A stretch of DNA of 64,000 nucleotides from Agaricus subrufescens. Taxonomy: Eukaryota > Basidiomycota > Agaricomycetes > Agaricales > Agaricaceae. Position numbers and translations under genes: made by a program. Of this stretch, positions 48,207-60,511 are shown piece by piece. Position 1 is the first letter of the stretch. Every line of letters begins with the position of its first letter. The stretch covers positions 868,001 through 932,000 of the forward strand of contig CM057060.1 of assembly GCA_029945375.1 (NCBI GenBank), given 5' to 3'. The notes under the pieces are model-generated. The model was not told the origin of the DNA and did not search any database. It worked only from the letters and a program-made list of their open reading frames with translations.

Positions 48207-50561
48207 TCACTCGTTAGTCAATATAAAGTCCCACAATGCTCTTGGGTTTTGATAATCATGGTGAATGATGTTTATCAACCACCTGCGGTCGCGAATTTCC
48301 TCGAGAAGTTTACGTTCCTCTGATTGAGGATGATAGTACGCCGCCCAACCTGACCAGATCGAATATGCGTCCTCCTGTGGATAGTGGTTATCGCAAAGAA
48401 CATACCAAGGGCATGATTGACATCTACCTTCCAGGATAAAAATGACTCTTGCTCGATTATAGTGGTTTGGATAATCTCTTGACCTGGAAAAACGCCCCAT
48501 GTTACAGCGTTCCTACCATCTTCTGCAACGTTGGTCTTGAATTCTCCCTGGGAAAAAGAATATCATTATCATTGATTCCGCGCAAGAACAAGTGAGAGGG
48601 AACCCTACCTTGAAGTTTCCCGCAAAGAAGTGAACTAGTCCACGTCCATGGTCTTCAACTTTCTTCTGCAACATAGAAACATCTTGCTCTTCGCAGAAAA
48701 ACTCAACAAATCCCTTCTGGAACACATACCCTGCCTTTGGGCCCCATCCAAAAGTTTTATCTGAAGAATTGACTCCGTCAACCGCAGGTTGCGATCCGAC
48801 TGTCCACCATCCACGTCTCGTCAATTGGCTAAGCTCAGGTAGGATTGCCAATGATTCAGGATACAATGGCGTTGGCGAGAATGGTGTGGTCGAAATTTTG
48901 CCGTCTAGATGATCTAGGAAGAGTTGTGTGAGTTCGGTGAGAGTTTTGGGGTTTCGCCATTCCCGCGACATCTCGTTTGTCTATTTCGAACGGTGAACAC
49001 TTGCAGAGAAAGTGTCAGGAAAATGAACACACAACAGTACCACCGGTGTTACCCCAAAGGTCACTATCACCAAAGGCGGGACTCTTGACATCCCCGAATC
49101 GTCCATTCGGGAAATCATCCCACGTCGCGGCATTCTCTAAACCTATCCGGCCCACCTCGCTATTTGGAGCCGTTATTGATGCAAGCGTTTGTGTCGCATC
49201 CCGCGTGGCAGTCGTTGGTGTTACAACACGGTCGGGTTCAATGTCACTGGATACTGATGGAAGAGATACATTCTTTTACCAATTGTTAAGTTTGACAAAA
49301 ATTTGGCACAGAAGACAAGTCTTACCGAAATGAGTCGGTTGGGAGAGCGAATTGGTATGTGTGTCCATTGGAGGCTGTCTAACACACGTTGCACGCTTTT
49401 TTCGAGGTTGAGGGTGCAAAAGTGGACGCCAGGGACTCCGCTTTCCCTCACGAGTTTCCGGATCATATCGACTGCGAGATTGACGCCGAAATCCTTGACC
49501 AGCTGGTCATCGTGCTGCTCCGGGTTGAGTCAAGCAGAACGCCGACTAGCAATGTGTAGCCTACACTAATGGGATCCAAATCTTCTTGTACGCGCTCGGG
49601 AACTTTTGCCCCGGTCAATTTTGTTAGGCGTTGGAAAGACGCATATGTTTGGATAGGCATTATCCCAGGAATGATGGGTACATTGATGTCTAGACGAGAT
49701 GTTATTGGAGAAAGACATAATATAAATATAGAACGTGACGCACCTCTCTGCCTGACCTTTTTGAGCCAAACCAAGTAACTTTGAACGTCATAGAAGAGTT
49801 GCGTGACGATAAAATCGGCGCCAGCATAGACCTTGGCTCTGAGATAATCGAGTTCGGTATCTTCGTCAATGAGATGGTCAGGATGACCGTCCGGGTAAGC
49901 TGTGTGAGGTTGAGTTGGGCTGGAAGGCGTCTACAATAGATCGACGACACTGCACCTGCAACTCCGATACAGAAGTAGTCACCATAGCTTTCGCGAATAT
50001 GTTTTACAAGGTCGATGGCATGAGTGAAACGAGGGTCAGAAGGGATCCATTCTTCCTGGCCTCGAGGGGGGTCTGTTTTGGGATCAGAACTTTGATTAGG
50101 ATCACTTTATTGGACAGCGTCAGGAAAAGTACCTCCTCGCAGGGCAAGAATATTCTGGATCCCCCGTTCTTTAGCATCCTTGACGAGTGGTCAGTTTGGG
50201 GGGTGGTGCTGATGATGCTGAGCGGCCGACCTTCAACACAGCATCTATAGAGCCAAGCTGCGCATTGGTGCAGGTGAGATGGAGGATGGTGTCAAGGCCA
50301 TAGTCGTTCTGCGCGAGGGTGGCGAGTTCGAGGCTCCTCTCCCTGGTGCTGCCGCCTGCGCCCCAGGTGATGCTGACGGCGAGGGGGTGGAGGGTGGCGA
50401 GGCGGGAGATCCGGGCGGCGAGGTTCTCAAAGCCCTAGGAAGGGATCGGACGGGGACGCGAGGAGGCAAAGAGACAGAGTACATACCTGGTCTGTGCGCG
50501 GGGGAAAGAACTCGAAGGTGAAGAAGGGCGTCTGGCGGGCGACCTTGTCGGTGAACTTCAT
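48207..50561 (-). CDS. MET13: methylenetetrahydrofolate reductase
   Basis: Reduces 5,10-methylene-THF to 5-methyl-THF for methionine synthesis. Starts [22 protein letters not shown], with the catalytic Glu of FEFFPPRT. The TIM barrel follows over several exons: [32 protein letters not shown], the NILALRGG loop, and [20 protein letters not shown]. The eukaryotic C-terminal regulatory domain is present: [39 protein letters not shown], then [18 protein letters not shown] and [19 protein letters not shown]. It ends [10 protein letters not shown]. It could be the Met12 or the Met13 isoform. It is divergent from YPT6, with 78 bp between start codons. Confidence 0.95.
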
Positions 50562-50574
50562 GGCGGGTCGATAA

Positions 50575-51540
<966 letters not shown>

Positions 51541-51770
51541 CGTAGATGTTTACAATCCTCTCTCCCCTGCAATATCTTCACAAACCTCTTGGAGGCAACT
51601 CAACTGCATGCGCCCCTCATTTCCCCCCTTTTTCGTTCACTAATCAGCGCTAGCTAGTGTCTGTATTAATCAATCACCATTAACGGCCCGATGTTGCCGG
51701 GTGAAATATATACAAATGCACTGGTATTCTGTATGATCTTCCCTCCCCCTCACCGACGAATATAACTTTA

Positions 51771-53282
51771 TTATCCTCTATTCATCGTGTTACCCGCACC
51801 TCTGGGATTTGTATCTCTGAACTCAGCCCATTTCTCCTCTTTTTGACGCTTCTCTTCCGCTTTGTCCTCACCCGCGACTGTACCATCCATTTCAGCATCA
51901 ATTTGTAGCTGTTCGGATGACGTGGGCTGTTCGAGGGATGCAGGCCTGAATATCAATGAGTTTTCGTTTATACAAAATGGAGCCGGGGGATGGTGTGCTT
52001 ACCCCCCTCCAGTAATAATATTTCCTCTTTCTTTTTCGATCTGGAGGTACTCGTCTACGGACATGGTTGGGAGGTTGTATCCTGGCCCGAATACTTGGGC
52101 TTGCAATCTTGCCCGTTCTGCTGCGTCGGATGGTAGGATCGTGAATGGCCTTAGTGGCTTTTGATTTAAGAAAACAACTTGAGTGTAATTCATCTTCGGG
52201 AAAGAAAAAACGACTCACTCGACCATGTGGGTCCAATAAAGGACCTTTGGCATTCAACGCGGGTTTTTGAGCATTCGTATCCAACCTCCATGTTTGCTCT
52301 CGTTCTTCCGCTTTATTTTTCGTTCGTGCATCAACGATGGATGATGATGATTGTGCGTTTGAAGGGGGTGGAGCTGGGGGCGCATTTCGCAGGAGTTCGA
52401 GCTCCTGTTCCATAGATTCGAGTTGCGTCTGAGTTTGGGCGTAGAACATGCGAAGGAGGAGAATACTAGACGAACGAAGTATTTCATCTGTATTCGAGTC
52501 GAAGTCTCCTTCCGGTGAAGACGAATTGGTGGTGGAAGCAACAGGAAGGAGAGACGAAACCAAATCGAAGTCGGTTTCTATACTCGGAGTAGTATTTGTA
52601 TTTCGTTGCTTTTGTAGGACCTGGCAGGTGAAGTACAACGAGATATTGAGCAGCCTTAGAAAAAAGAGAAGACTAGCGCGTACTTGTATTCGATCCTTGA
52701 TCTCTCTCATTTTCTTATATTGATTTACTTTCGCCTCTCTTCGCTTTGAAGGATCAACGAGGGCAGATGCCTTCGTTGCATACAACGCCCTTTCATCTTC
52801 CGGGATGATACCGTAGACTTCCAACTGATGCGCGAATGCCTGATAAAAGTTCTATCCCCGTGTAAAAACAAGATATCAGCCTCGCTAAGAACGGGGGAAC
52901 AAGAGAATGAGAAAGGGACATTACGATTACTTGAGTAAGGATATCCATTCTATCACTCCTCTCCGTCGTCCGAACTCGATTCTCGACTTCAGCAAGAACA
53001 TACGGTAACGTCAGATAAACCAGATTCCCCGTCGAAATATCATCCAAAGTTTCGTTTGGACTGAAGAGCGATAGATCGCGTATCCTGCTATGCACCTCGT
53101 TCAAGTCTCGAAGCGCTGACTGTATAAGATCCTTTGTTTGTTCAAAATTGTGTCAGAGAATAACCCAGACTTGACTAGTCTAAGCGCACTTGAGTTTCAT
53201 CGTCGATGGTCGGCAAGTTGACAGACTTGGATGAGGATCGGAGGCAGCGGGAGTACAGTTCGGGTAGGGACACGTCGGACAT
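51771..53282 (-). CDS. TAP42: Tap42 / alpha4 (IGBP1), PP2A regulator
   Basis: Binds PP2A-like catalytic subunits downstream of TOR. Starts MSDVSLPELYSRCL. The helical N-terminal domain is complete: DLIQSALRDLNEVHSRIRDL, NLVYLTLPYVLAEVENRV, NFYQAFAHQLEVYGIIPEDE, then a basic helix (REAKVNQYKKMREIKDRIQ). The middle has an acidic/Ser linker and a coiled segment (LESMEQELELLRNA). The C-terminal family signature is KPLRPFTILPSDAAERARLQ and VFGPGYNLPTMSVDEYLQIE. It ends with a Lys/Glu-rich tail to 51771. About seven exons. Confidence 0.94.
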
Positions 53283-54555
53283 TAGTGCACGAAGAATATT
53301 AATGAGGTTTTGGCGGGCTGTTCAGTTGTCACAGATATGGATCCTCAATGAGTGAGACTTATGTCGGACTGGGGATAGACTAGATAGTGGCTGTGCCTCG
53401 GGAGACACAATTATTCTTCATACAAATCCTAGTGAGTACGTTATTTCACGCCTCTTGTTCTCTTGACCTGCTTAGCCAATGAACTGACCTCTACTTCTGG
53501 CCTCAGCGGAGGTGTTGGCAAGATTGCATCATCCATCAATCGATCCTCTTGCTTTCGTTTTGGAGTTGGCGACTTTTTTTCATGGACTCAAGGGGGGCAT
53601 GGCACTGTGATCCACAAACGATTTGAGGTCCATGGTGAGCATCACCTTCAGCAGACCTAGAACGCACATGAAGAAAAGGCTTGGAAAAAACTTCAAGCAC
53701 CAACCAGTATCAACGCTTCTTTCAGTCTCTTAAATACAATCCTCCGAAAAGAGCACAAAGCCCGAGTGATCTAGCACTCCGATATTCACTCACCCCATCA
53801 TAAGTCAGCATTGCCTCTGGCGACCCCAATATGAACACTTTCCAGATGTTACAGGCTACCGCGAGACCACAAACGGCTGCGACATCGACAATTACATCTC
53901 CCAGTTCGGAACACACAAATACACAGGGAAACGCGCATTCTACTGCAGATTCTCATCCAGTTTCACATATTTCAGCACTTTCTTCTGTACAATGTGTATG
54001 TTGACCCAGTACCACAGAACAAGTTCTTGAATAACTTCGTAGTTGCGATAAGGGTGCTGCTGCTGCTGCCGCCGCCGCTCAGTCTGGTAATCATGGTGGA
54101 GGAATTGTGAGCCCTCGTGTTGATAAGAGCAGAGCTGCTACCTGCAGCATGGAGGTCAGATAGACTCACATTGCTATATATCCTAGACGGTAGGAGGATT
54201 TGCAGTAGTAGAAAGAGCTTGTAGAGCTGAGTGGAGCTGGTAGAGTGAAGTGGAGAAGGAAACTGAACTGAATATTGAGGGTCTACATACTTGGTCTTAT
54301 ATACTGAATAAACACATGTACAGAGACCATAGGTGTAAATAATAGGGTAGAGGGGAATGTAAAACATGTAGTGAAACATAGGAGTCTGCAGAAGGAGTCC
54401 GTAGTAAACATGCATAAAACGATTGAAAAGGTGTGGCATAGTGCATAGTGCACAGTAGTTGCTCATATATGTCATACTGAGTGGTTAACTTGAGGTATTT
54501 CATCAACACCTCAGAACTCATAGATACCTTTTCATCACCAGCCTCAAGATTTACC
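53283..54555. other. gene-poor region right of TAP42
   Basis: No supported gene. A minus-strand frame at 53722-53916 (Val/Ala-rich, one hydrophobic stretch) has possible splice signals on both sides, but no family could be recognised. A CTG/CCG triplet tract lies at about 54056-54082. The AT content rises toward the right, marking the change to accessory DNA. Confidence 0.4.
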
Positions 54556-54861
54556 CTATTCACAGTCTAATGAATCTTTTGTATGTTCTTCCTTTGCTCC
54601 AACAAGATTGAATCCTTGACAGAAGGCCTCAACATACGTGATGTTGGACCCGGGATACTTGTGAGTGATTTCACTGAGTTGATGTTCACATTGTGCTTGC
54701 CCTGACCCTCCTGAAAATTGAGCCATTGGAAAAGGGAGTGGCTTGGAGGTGGAGAGGATGTTAGACAATCCAGTAGTTCCGGAATTGTGAGTCCCTTCAA
54801 TTTGGGTTGCTTTTTCTGGCAACAGTGGAATTCTGAATGTGTTTGTACTGTTTGAAGACAT
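54556..54861 (-). CDS. short open frame, unknown
   Basis: 101 codons starting MSSNSTNTFRIPLLPEKATQ, Ser/Thr/Gly-rich in the middle, with no signal peptide or domain recognised. The start vaguely recalls the N-terminus of copia-type Gag proteins, but none of the later Gag motifs follow. It lies 256 bp downstream of the possible end of the micro-exon gene, on the same strand, so it could be a further exon or a separate small gene. Confidence 0.25.
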   Translation of the reverse strand: MSSNSTNTFRIPLLPEKATQIEGTHNSGTTGLSNILSTSKPLPFPMAQFSGGSGQAQCEHQLSEITHKYPGSNITYVEAFCQGFNLVGAKEEHTKDSLDCE

Positions 54862-55117
54862 AAATTTCTTTTAGAAGGATCTTATAACTTCAATAATACA
54901 GCTTGCATTGGAGTATGACTTGTTGTAGCTTTTTTTAAAGACCATATGGCATAAGTGAGTGAGATTGCTATTAATGTCATACTACATCCACAAAGTGCAT
55001 TGCCCTCTCTGCCCCACCAACCGAGATTGGTTATTTGTAGATTGCTCTTTCATCCCCCCATCATAATAGTATCAAAACCTCTTTGCTTCTACAAATACAT
55101 CTTCCTTGTGTGTCATG

Positions 55118-55413
55118 TCAGGTTCCCTTTTGCTGCTTGATTAAGTCTTTCCATAGACCTTGTTTTTTAGCATTAGTATTAGGGAACAAACTAATGTGTC
55201 TGCTTCCTTACCCTTGAACTTGTCTCTTTTCCTTTCAATGGGGTGGTTCATTCCATCTTGTTTGGTTTGGTGGTAGTAAGGAGCAATACAGTAGCATCTT
55301 TTGTTTTTATTCCCAAGGAAAAAAGCAATTTGACCATTAGGGGCTGCTCCACAAATAAGCACTGGTAACTTTGGTGATGCATTCAAGAACTTCTTTGTTT
55401 TGTCATCAATAAC
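55118..55413 (-). CDS. exon downstream of the 71-bp array (C-terminal part of the micro-exon gene)
   Basis: Open from an acceptor (ACAAG, before 55413) in phase 0: VIDDKTKKFLNASPKLPVLI, CGAAPNGQIAFFLGNKNKR, CYCIAPYYHQTKQDGMNHP, then basic IERKRDKFKG. It either stops at 55141-55143 (90 aa), or a GTAAGG..CAAG intron of about 53 nt leads to GLWKDLIKQQKGT and a stop at 55118-55120. Four Cys and an alternating hydrophobic pattern suggest a folded domain; no family is recognised. It has no start codon of its own in a good place, and the single-codon exons to its right join it in frame, which argues that it belongs to the same transcript as the array. Confidence 0.45.
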
Positions 55414-57393
55414 CTTGTAGAAATAGAGTGAAATGAGCATTTAAAGACCACACTAATTGATATACTTACATCCTGATTGAACACAATGGTGCAGAAAAAA
55501 ACATGGTCAGTCACAACCACAGACTACTAGCTAATAAACTTGCAAGCTAGTGCAAAGGAGTTGTAAAGTGAAAATAATCAATGACATGCCATAGATTATT
55601 CACTGAGAAACTTACTTTCTAATTCAGAACAAGAATTTATAAAAGAAAAAATAATCAGTCACAAACTACAGGTCACCAACTTGTGGACTTACAAACTGAT
55701 GCACACCAATTGTGAAAGAGAAAATGATCAGTCACACACCACAGGTCACCAACTCATGGACTTACAACCTAGTCCAGAAATTGTGAAAGAGAAAATGATT
55801 AGTCACACACCACAGGTCACCAACTCATGGACTTACATCCTAGTCCAGAAATTGTGAAAGAGAAAATGATCAGTCACACACCACAGGTCACCAACTCATG
55901 GACTTACATCCTAGTCCAGTGGAAAGAGAAAATGATCAGTCACACACCACAGGTCACCAACTCATGGACTTACATCCTAGTCCAGAAATTGTGAAAGAGA
56001 AAATGATCAGTCACACACACGTCACCAACTCATGGACATCCTGTCCAGAAATTGGAAAGAGAAAACGATCAGTCACAGTCCAGACTCAACTTGTGAAAAG
56101 AAGAGAAATGATCAGTCACACACCACAGGTCACCAACCATGGACTTACAAGCTAGTCCAGAAATTGTGAAAGAGAAATATCAGGGACTCATCTTACATCC
56201 TAGTCCAGAAATTGTGAAAGAGAAAATGATCAGTCACACACCACAGGTCACCAACTCATGGACTTACAAGCTAGTCCAGAAATTGTGAAAGAGAAAATGA
56301 TCAGTCACACACCACAGGTCACCAACTCATGGACTTACATCCTAGTCCAGAAATTGTGAAAGAGAAAATGATCAGTCACACACCACAGGTCACCAACTCA
56401 TGGACTTACAAGCTAGTCCAGAAATTGCGAAAGAGAAAATGATCAGTCACACACCACAGGTCACCAACTCATGGACTTACAACCTAGTCCCGAAATTGCG
56501 AAAGAGAAAATGATCAGTCACACACCACAGGTCACCAACTCATGGACTTACAACCTAGTCCAGAAATTGTGAAAGAGAAAATGATCAGTCACACACCACA
56601 GGTCACCAACTCATGGACTTACAAGCTAGTCCAGAAATTGTGAAAGAGAAAATGATCAGTCACACACCACAGGTCACCAACCCATAGCTAGTCCAGAAAT
56701 TGTGAAAGAGAAAATGATCAGTCACACACCACAGGTCACCAACTCATGGACTTACAGCTAGTCCAGAAATTGTGAAAGAGAAAATGATCAGTCACACACC
56801 ACAGGTCACCAACTCATGGACTTACATCCTAGTCCAGAAATTGTGAAAGAGAAAATGATCAGTCACACACCACAGGTCACCAACTCATGGACTTACATGC
56901 TAGTCCAGAAATTGTGAAAGAGAAAATGATCAGTCACACACCACAGGTCACCAACTCATGGACTTACATCCTAGTCCAGAAATTGTGAAAGAGAAAATGA
57001 TCAGTCACATACCACAGGTCACCAACTCATGGACTTACAAGCTAGTCCAGAAATTGTGAAAGAGAAAATGATCAGTCACACACCACAGGTCACCAACTCA
57101 TGGACTTACATCCTAGTCCAGAAATTGTGAAAGAGAAAATGATCAGTCACACACCACAGGTCACCAACTCATGGACTTACATCCTAGTCCAGAAATTGTG
57201 AAAGAGAAAATGATCAGTCACACACCACAGGTCACCAACTCATGGACTTACAAGCTAGTCCAGAAATTGCGAAAGAGAAAATGATCAGTCACACACCACA
57301 GGTCACCAACTCATGGACTTACATCCTAGTCCAGAAATTGTGAAAGAGAAAATGATCAGTCACACACCACAAATCACCAACTCATGGACTGAC
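55414..57393 (-). repeat. 71-bp tandem array: 68-nt intron units separated by 3-nt exons
   Basis: About 27 tandem units on the minus strand. A full unit is a 68-nt intron (donor GTAAGTCC, branch GACTGATCA, tract TTTTCTCTTTCAC, acceptor CTGGACTAG) plus 3 nt. The 3-nt pieces lie at 57323, 57252, 57181, 57110, 57039, 56968, 56897, 56826, 56623, 56552, 56481, 56410, 56339, 56268, 56197, 56149, 56038, 55974, 55908, 55837, 55766, 55693, 55616, 55544 and 55470 (left coordinates). They read GAT x12, CTT x7, GTT x3, and CAT, TTT, AAA once each. One piece (56756) is 2 nt, and units near 56680 and 56080 have lost a donor. Unit spacing is 71 bp in the right half and 64-77 bp in the diverged left part. 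Confidence 0.95.
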
Positions 57394-59665
57394 CGATATA
57401 ACCATACGTGTTTCATTATCTTGATAATCAATGTATATATCTTCAAGAAGGGCCTCACTAAACATCCCACTCTTCATAGGCACATGTTGATATTTCTGTA
57501 ATAACAGTGAGACTAGGACGTCTTCGATGTTTTGTATGAGTTACCATCCAAGTTTGAAATGCTAGATGGACAAATCTAAACAGCATCAACGGAGCGTTGC
57601 GTAGAGTCAAGGGACCATCCCCAGATTTGCAAAGACGGATCATGTTGATATTTCGTAAAGAGTTAAAACTCTCAACGTGCTTCTGCTGTGATCCTTCCGA
57701 GAATACCGGGCGAGGTTTGTGCCTCTCAACGATCTGATACAGCAGTGTTTGGCTCATATCCTTGAGCATACCAGTGGTAAATTCCGGAGTTCCCCACATG
57801 TTGTCGTGGAATGATTCGCTAAGAGGGGCTGAAAGCCGGTATGAGCACTCCTCAAATATGATGATGATATATTCAAACATACCTGCATTATCCCCGAAAT
57901 GTCTATACCACATCGCGAGATATCCCAACACCACATCATCGTCCACACCGTCAACATCAATACAAAACTCTCCTGATCTTTTCGCGTCCGTCAAATAGTC
58001 GGGGAAAGAAGCGTGTAAGAACGTCAACGGTTTTTCATGTGCTTCTTCCCAAGGCGGTATCATGAGTATTGATATGCAGTTGATGAGAGCAGAATAGACG
58101 TCGTGAGGCTCTAGCTGGAGAATCATGGACATGCCTTTGAGAGTTCGGGACTTTGAACGAGGACCGAGCCCTAGAAATCTGTTACTGCGGAATGACAATG
58201 CCAGCCCGAGCAAGAGTTTTGTTGTGGTCAACACCGCCGGTGAAACTTGAGAGAGGATCGCCGCATACAAGTTGTCGAGAATTTTGAAGGGCTGCTCCAC
58301 AGGTGCCACTCCATTGGAACGATCAATAACAGCTAGGACGATCTCGAGGCGCGAGACAGGGTTAGAGCGACCAGGATCCTTGACAAATCGAGCTGCGGTT
58401 TCGGCGAAGATGAAGAGGCCAGAAGATGCCGCTGTCAGCTTCGCAAGCCGTGCTTCCCCAGGCCAATCCACTGGGACAGGGCCAAAAGATTCATCTCGTA
58501 TGGTATTGAAGCTGTCAACCAGGAAGTGTCGAACATCCTCGCGAGCATCCTCTGCGTCAATGAAAATAGACTGTGATTCAAACCGGCCTTGTATCGAGCG
58601 CTCTTTGAACGTGCTAGTTATCTGGAACTCCGGACGACTCGCAATAATCCATGCGAGGGGCGTGTCACGATACTCCTGTGTGAACTTGCTGATGATTCGT
58701 ATGATGTCCCGTTGGGGTTCCACACCATCGACCTCGTCAAGCCCATCCAGCAATATAGCCATAGGTCGACCACCCGCTCCAATCTTCCTTACTCCAAACG
58801 GCTCAGTGATGAAGGCTCGGAATTGAGTCTCCATGTTTTTGGTGAGAATGTCGCGGTTTGTAGCAATCAGTTCCACGATATAGTCACGGTAAGGCTTGAT
58901 ACGTTTGGCGAGTTGATATGCGAAACTGATGAAGATACGCTTTGGATCGTTACGGTCGTTCGGTCGCGAAATAAATACAGAGATGACACGATCATCTATA
59001 GATTCCGCAAAAGTTTGCATGATGGCAGATTTACCGACCCCAGCTGGTCCACTAATCAGGAAAAGGGAATTCGAGCGGAGGATGTCGTTGAACCAGGTAC
59101 GGAGTAATTCGAGAATTGCTTCACGTGTACCAGGATGACACCTGGGAGGGTATTGGCGCGAAGAATCATCATGGGCTGCACCAGTAAGGATATACTTCAG
59201 AATCAACTCCATGACTAGGGATAGGTGAATGAGCCTGAATCCTGACAGGACGATAAACTAATTCTTACTCTGGTAGACTGGATCCTCCTTGTGTATTTCT
59301 GTCACGTTCCCGTGTATTTCTGTCACGTTCAGATTGCCAATATTGGTGTGGTCGGCTCCGGATAAGACACTAGTTGAACCAGAACGAGCTGCGAGAATTA
59401 TGAACTCCTGACTGTCATGAAAGCATATAAAGAAACGCACCTTGGATGTCCAAAGAAACCATGGCAGGACCTTCGGAACCAGATGGATAGACCACGCTAG
59501 CAGTAGACGTCGGGTGGGGGGCTTGAACGGGGCCTGAAGCGATGATGAATTATGACCGTAGTTTCTAGCGAAAGTACGCGTCAACATACCAGAGATGGCC
59601 AGTACTGGCCCAGCAGAGCCTGAGCTTCCAGACCCAGAATCAACTACAGGATTGTCGACAGGCAT
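57394..59665 (-). CDS. NACHT-domain NLR-like protein, N-terminal and central part
   Basis: STAND-type NTPase of the fungal NLR class. Exons 59590-59665, 59441-59533, 59269-59388, 57883-59214, 57545-57828 and 57394-57495 (669 codons, open at the 3' end). Ser/Gly/Pro-rich N-terminus; tandem NVTEIH repeat; the entry motif RCHPGTREAILELLRTWF common before basidiomycete NACHT domains; Walker A SGPAGVGKSAIMQ; Walker B MAILLDGLDEVDG; sensor WIIASRPEFQ; then a winged/helical region. No WD40, ankyrin or TPR repeats follow. Unspliced, the frame stops at 57458. With a 49-nt intron (57496-57544, GTAACT..ACAG) it avoids that stop, reads KYQHVPMKSGMFSEALLEDI and more, and reaches a GTCAGT donor at the array in phase 0. 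Confidence 0.8.
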
Positions 59666-60511
59666 CGGTTGAGACGACTTGGAGATGAACACAGTTAAGA
59701 GGAGCGCTATAATGATACCCGAGGGCACACAGATCCAAGATTACGTTCAGATGACAGCGACAAGGATCGTAGAGGTGAAGCGTTCGTGCCACACACCTTT
59801 GAGTAGAGGTTTTGTGAGCGGGAATCTGTACGAGCGGGGTTGGGCTGCAAAGACGGGGCTGTGCCGGCCTCGTGTCTACAACGGGTATGAGGAATCTCAC
59901 GAACTTCGAGAGATCAAACAATCTGTAATTCCTCACAACATAGATCCATTTCAGGTTACAGTCTCTCACTCAAGCCAACACCTGCACCATACTTGCACCT
60001 CAGCATCATGTCCGTTGGCGGGACTGCTAAGATATTTTTTCACTCGTAGTAGCATACCACGCGGCTTGAAAACTTAGAATATATTGGTTAGGCATACCCA
60101 GAATACGGGAACATATTCCCTCTGTAGCTCCATGACGTCCCACTACAACAGAGTACATTTCTTTATCCTTCGAACGACGATATCACACCGCTTTGGTTGA
60201 TATCCTCATTATAATACTCCAAATAATATATATATATATCTACGCAACAACCAATTAGATCAATAAACCAACAGCTACATTTGATTGAAAGAAACTCGCC
60301 ATTGTCCGTATCTGCTCTTTTTCCCCAACGCCAATCACACCTTTCCCACTTCATCATACCTTCCCGCAATCCGTTTCTCGCCAACGATCAACAAAGTGAC
60401 TTTAATCATATTCTCGCATCGATAGCGCCATACCGCCTGATAAAGGACTTCACCTGGGTTGTTACCATGTATGTGACCATTGCGTGATTGCACCTTTCAA
60501 TGCCGAAAGTG
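59666..60511. other. region between the NACHT gene and the LTR element
   Basis: About 0.85 kb with the NACHT promoter and AT-rich stretches (TA repeat at about 60227-60240). Open frames at 59679-60077 (+) and 59640-59969 (-) are mirror shadows of the NACHT 5' region and show no motif. Confidence 0.45.

Noticed and set aside
54556..54861. Copia-type Gag fragment
   Set aside because: Only the first few residues resemble such proteins; no capsid or knuckle motif follows, so it is left as unknown.
55500..57420. CRISPR-like look of the array (regular repeats with short variable pieces)
   Set aside because: Variable pieces are 3 nt, not spacers; the unit has no palindromic stem; the genome is eukaryotic; the units are explained by splice signals.
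55898..57501. Plus-strand open frames inside the array as a repeat protein
   Set aside because: The 71-bp period is not a multiple of three, so the frame cannot stay open, and the plus-strand frames break after a few units.
57458..59212. NACHT gene as a complete single-exon gene starting MELILKY
   Set aside because: Upstream exons join in frame with good splice signals, and a 54-nt internal intron and a 49-nt 3' intron fit better.
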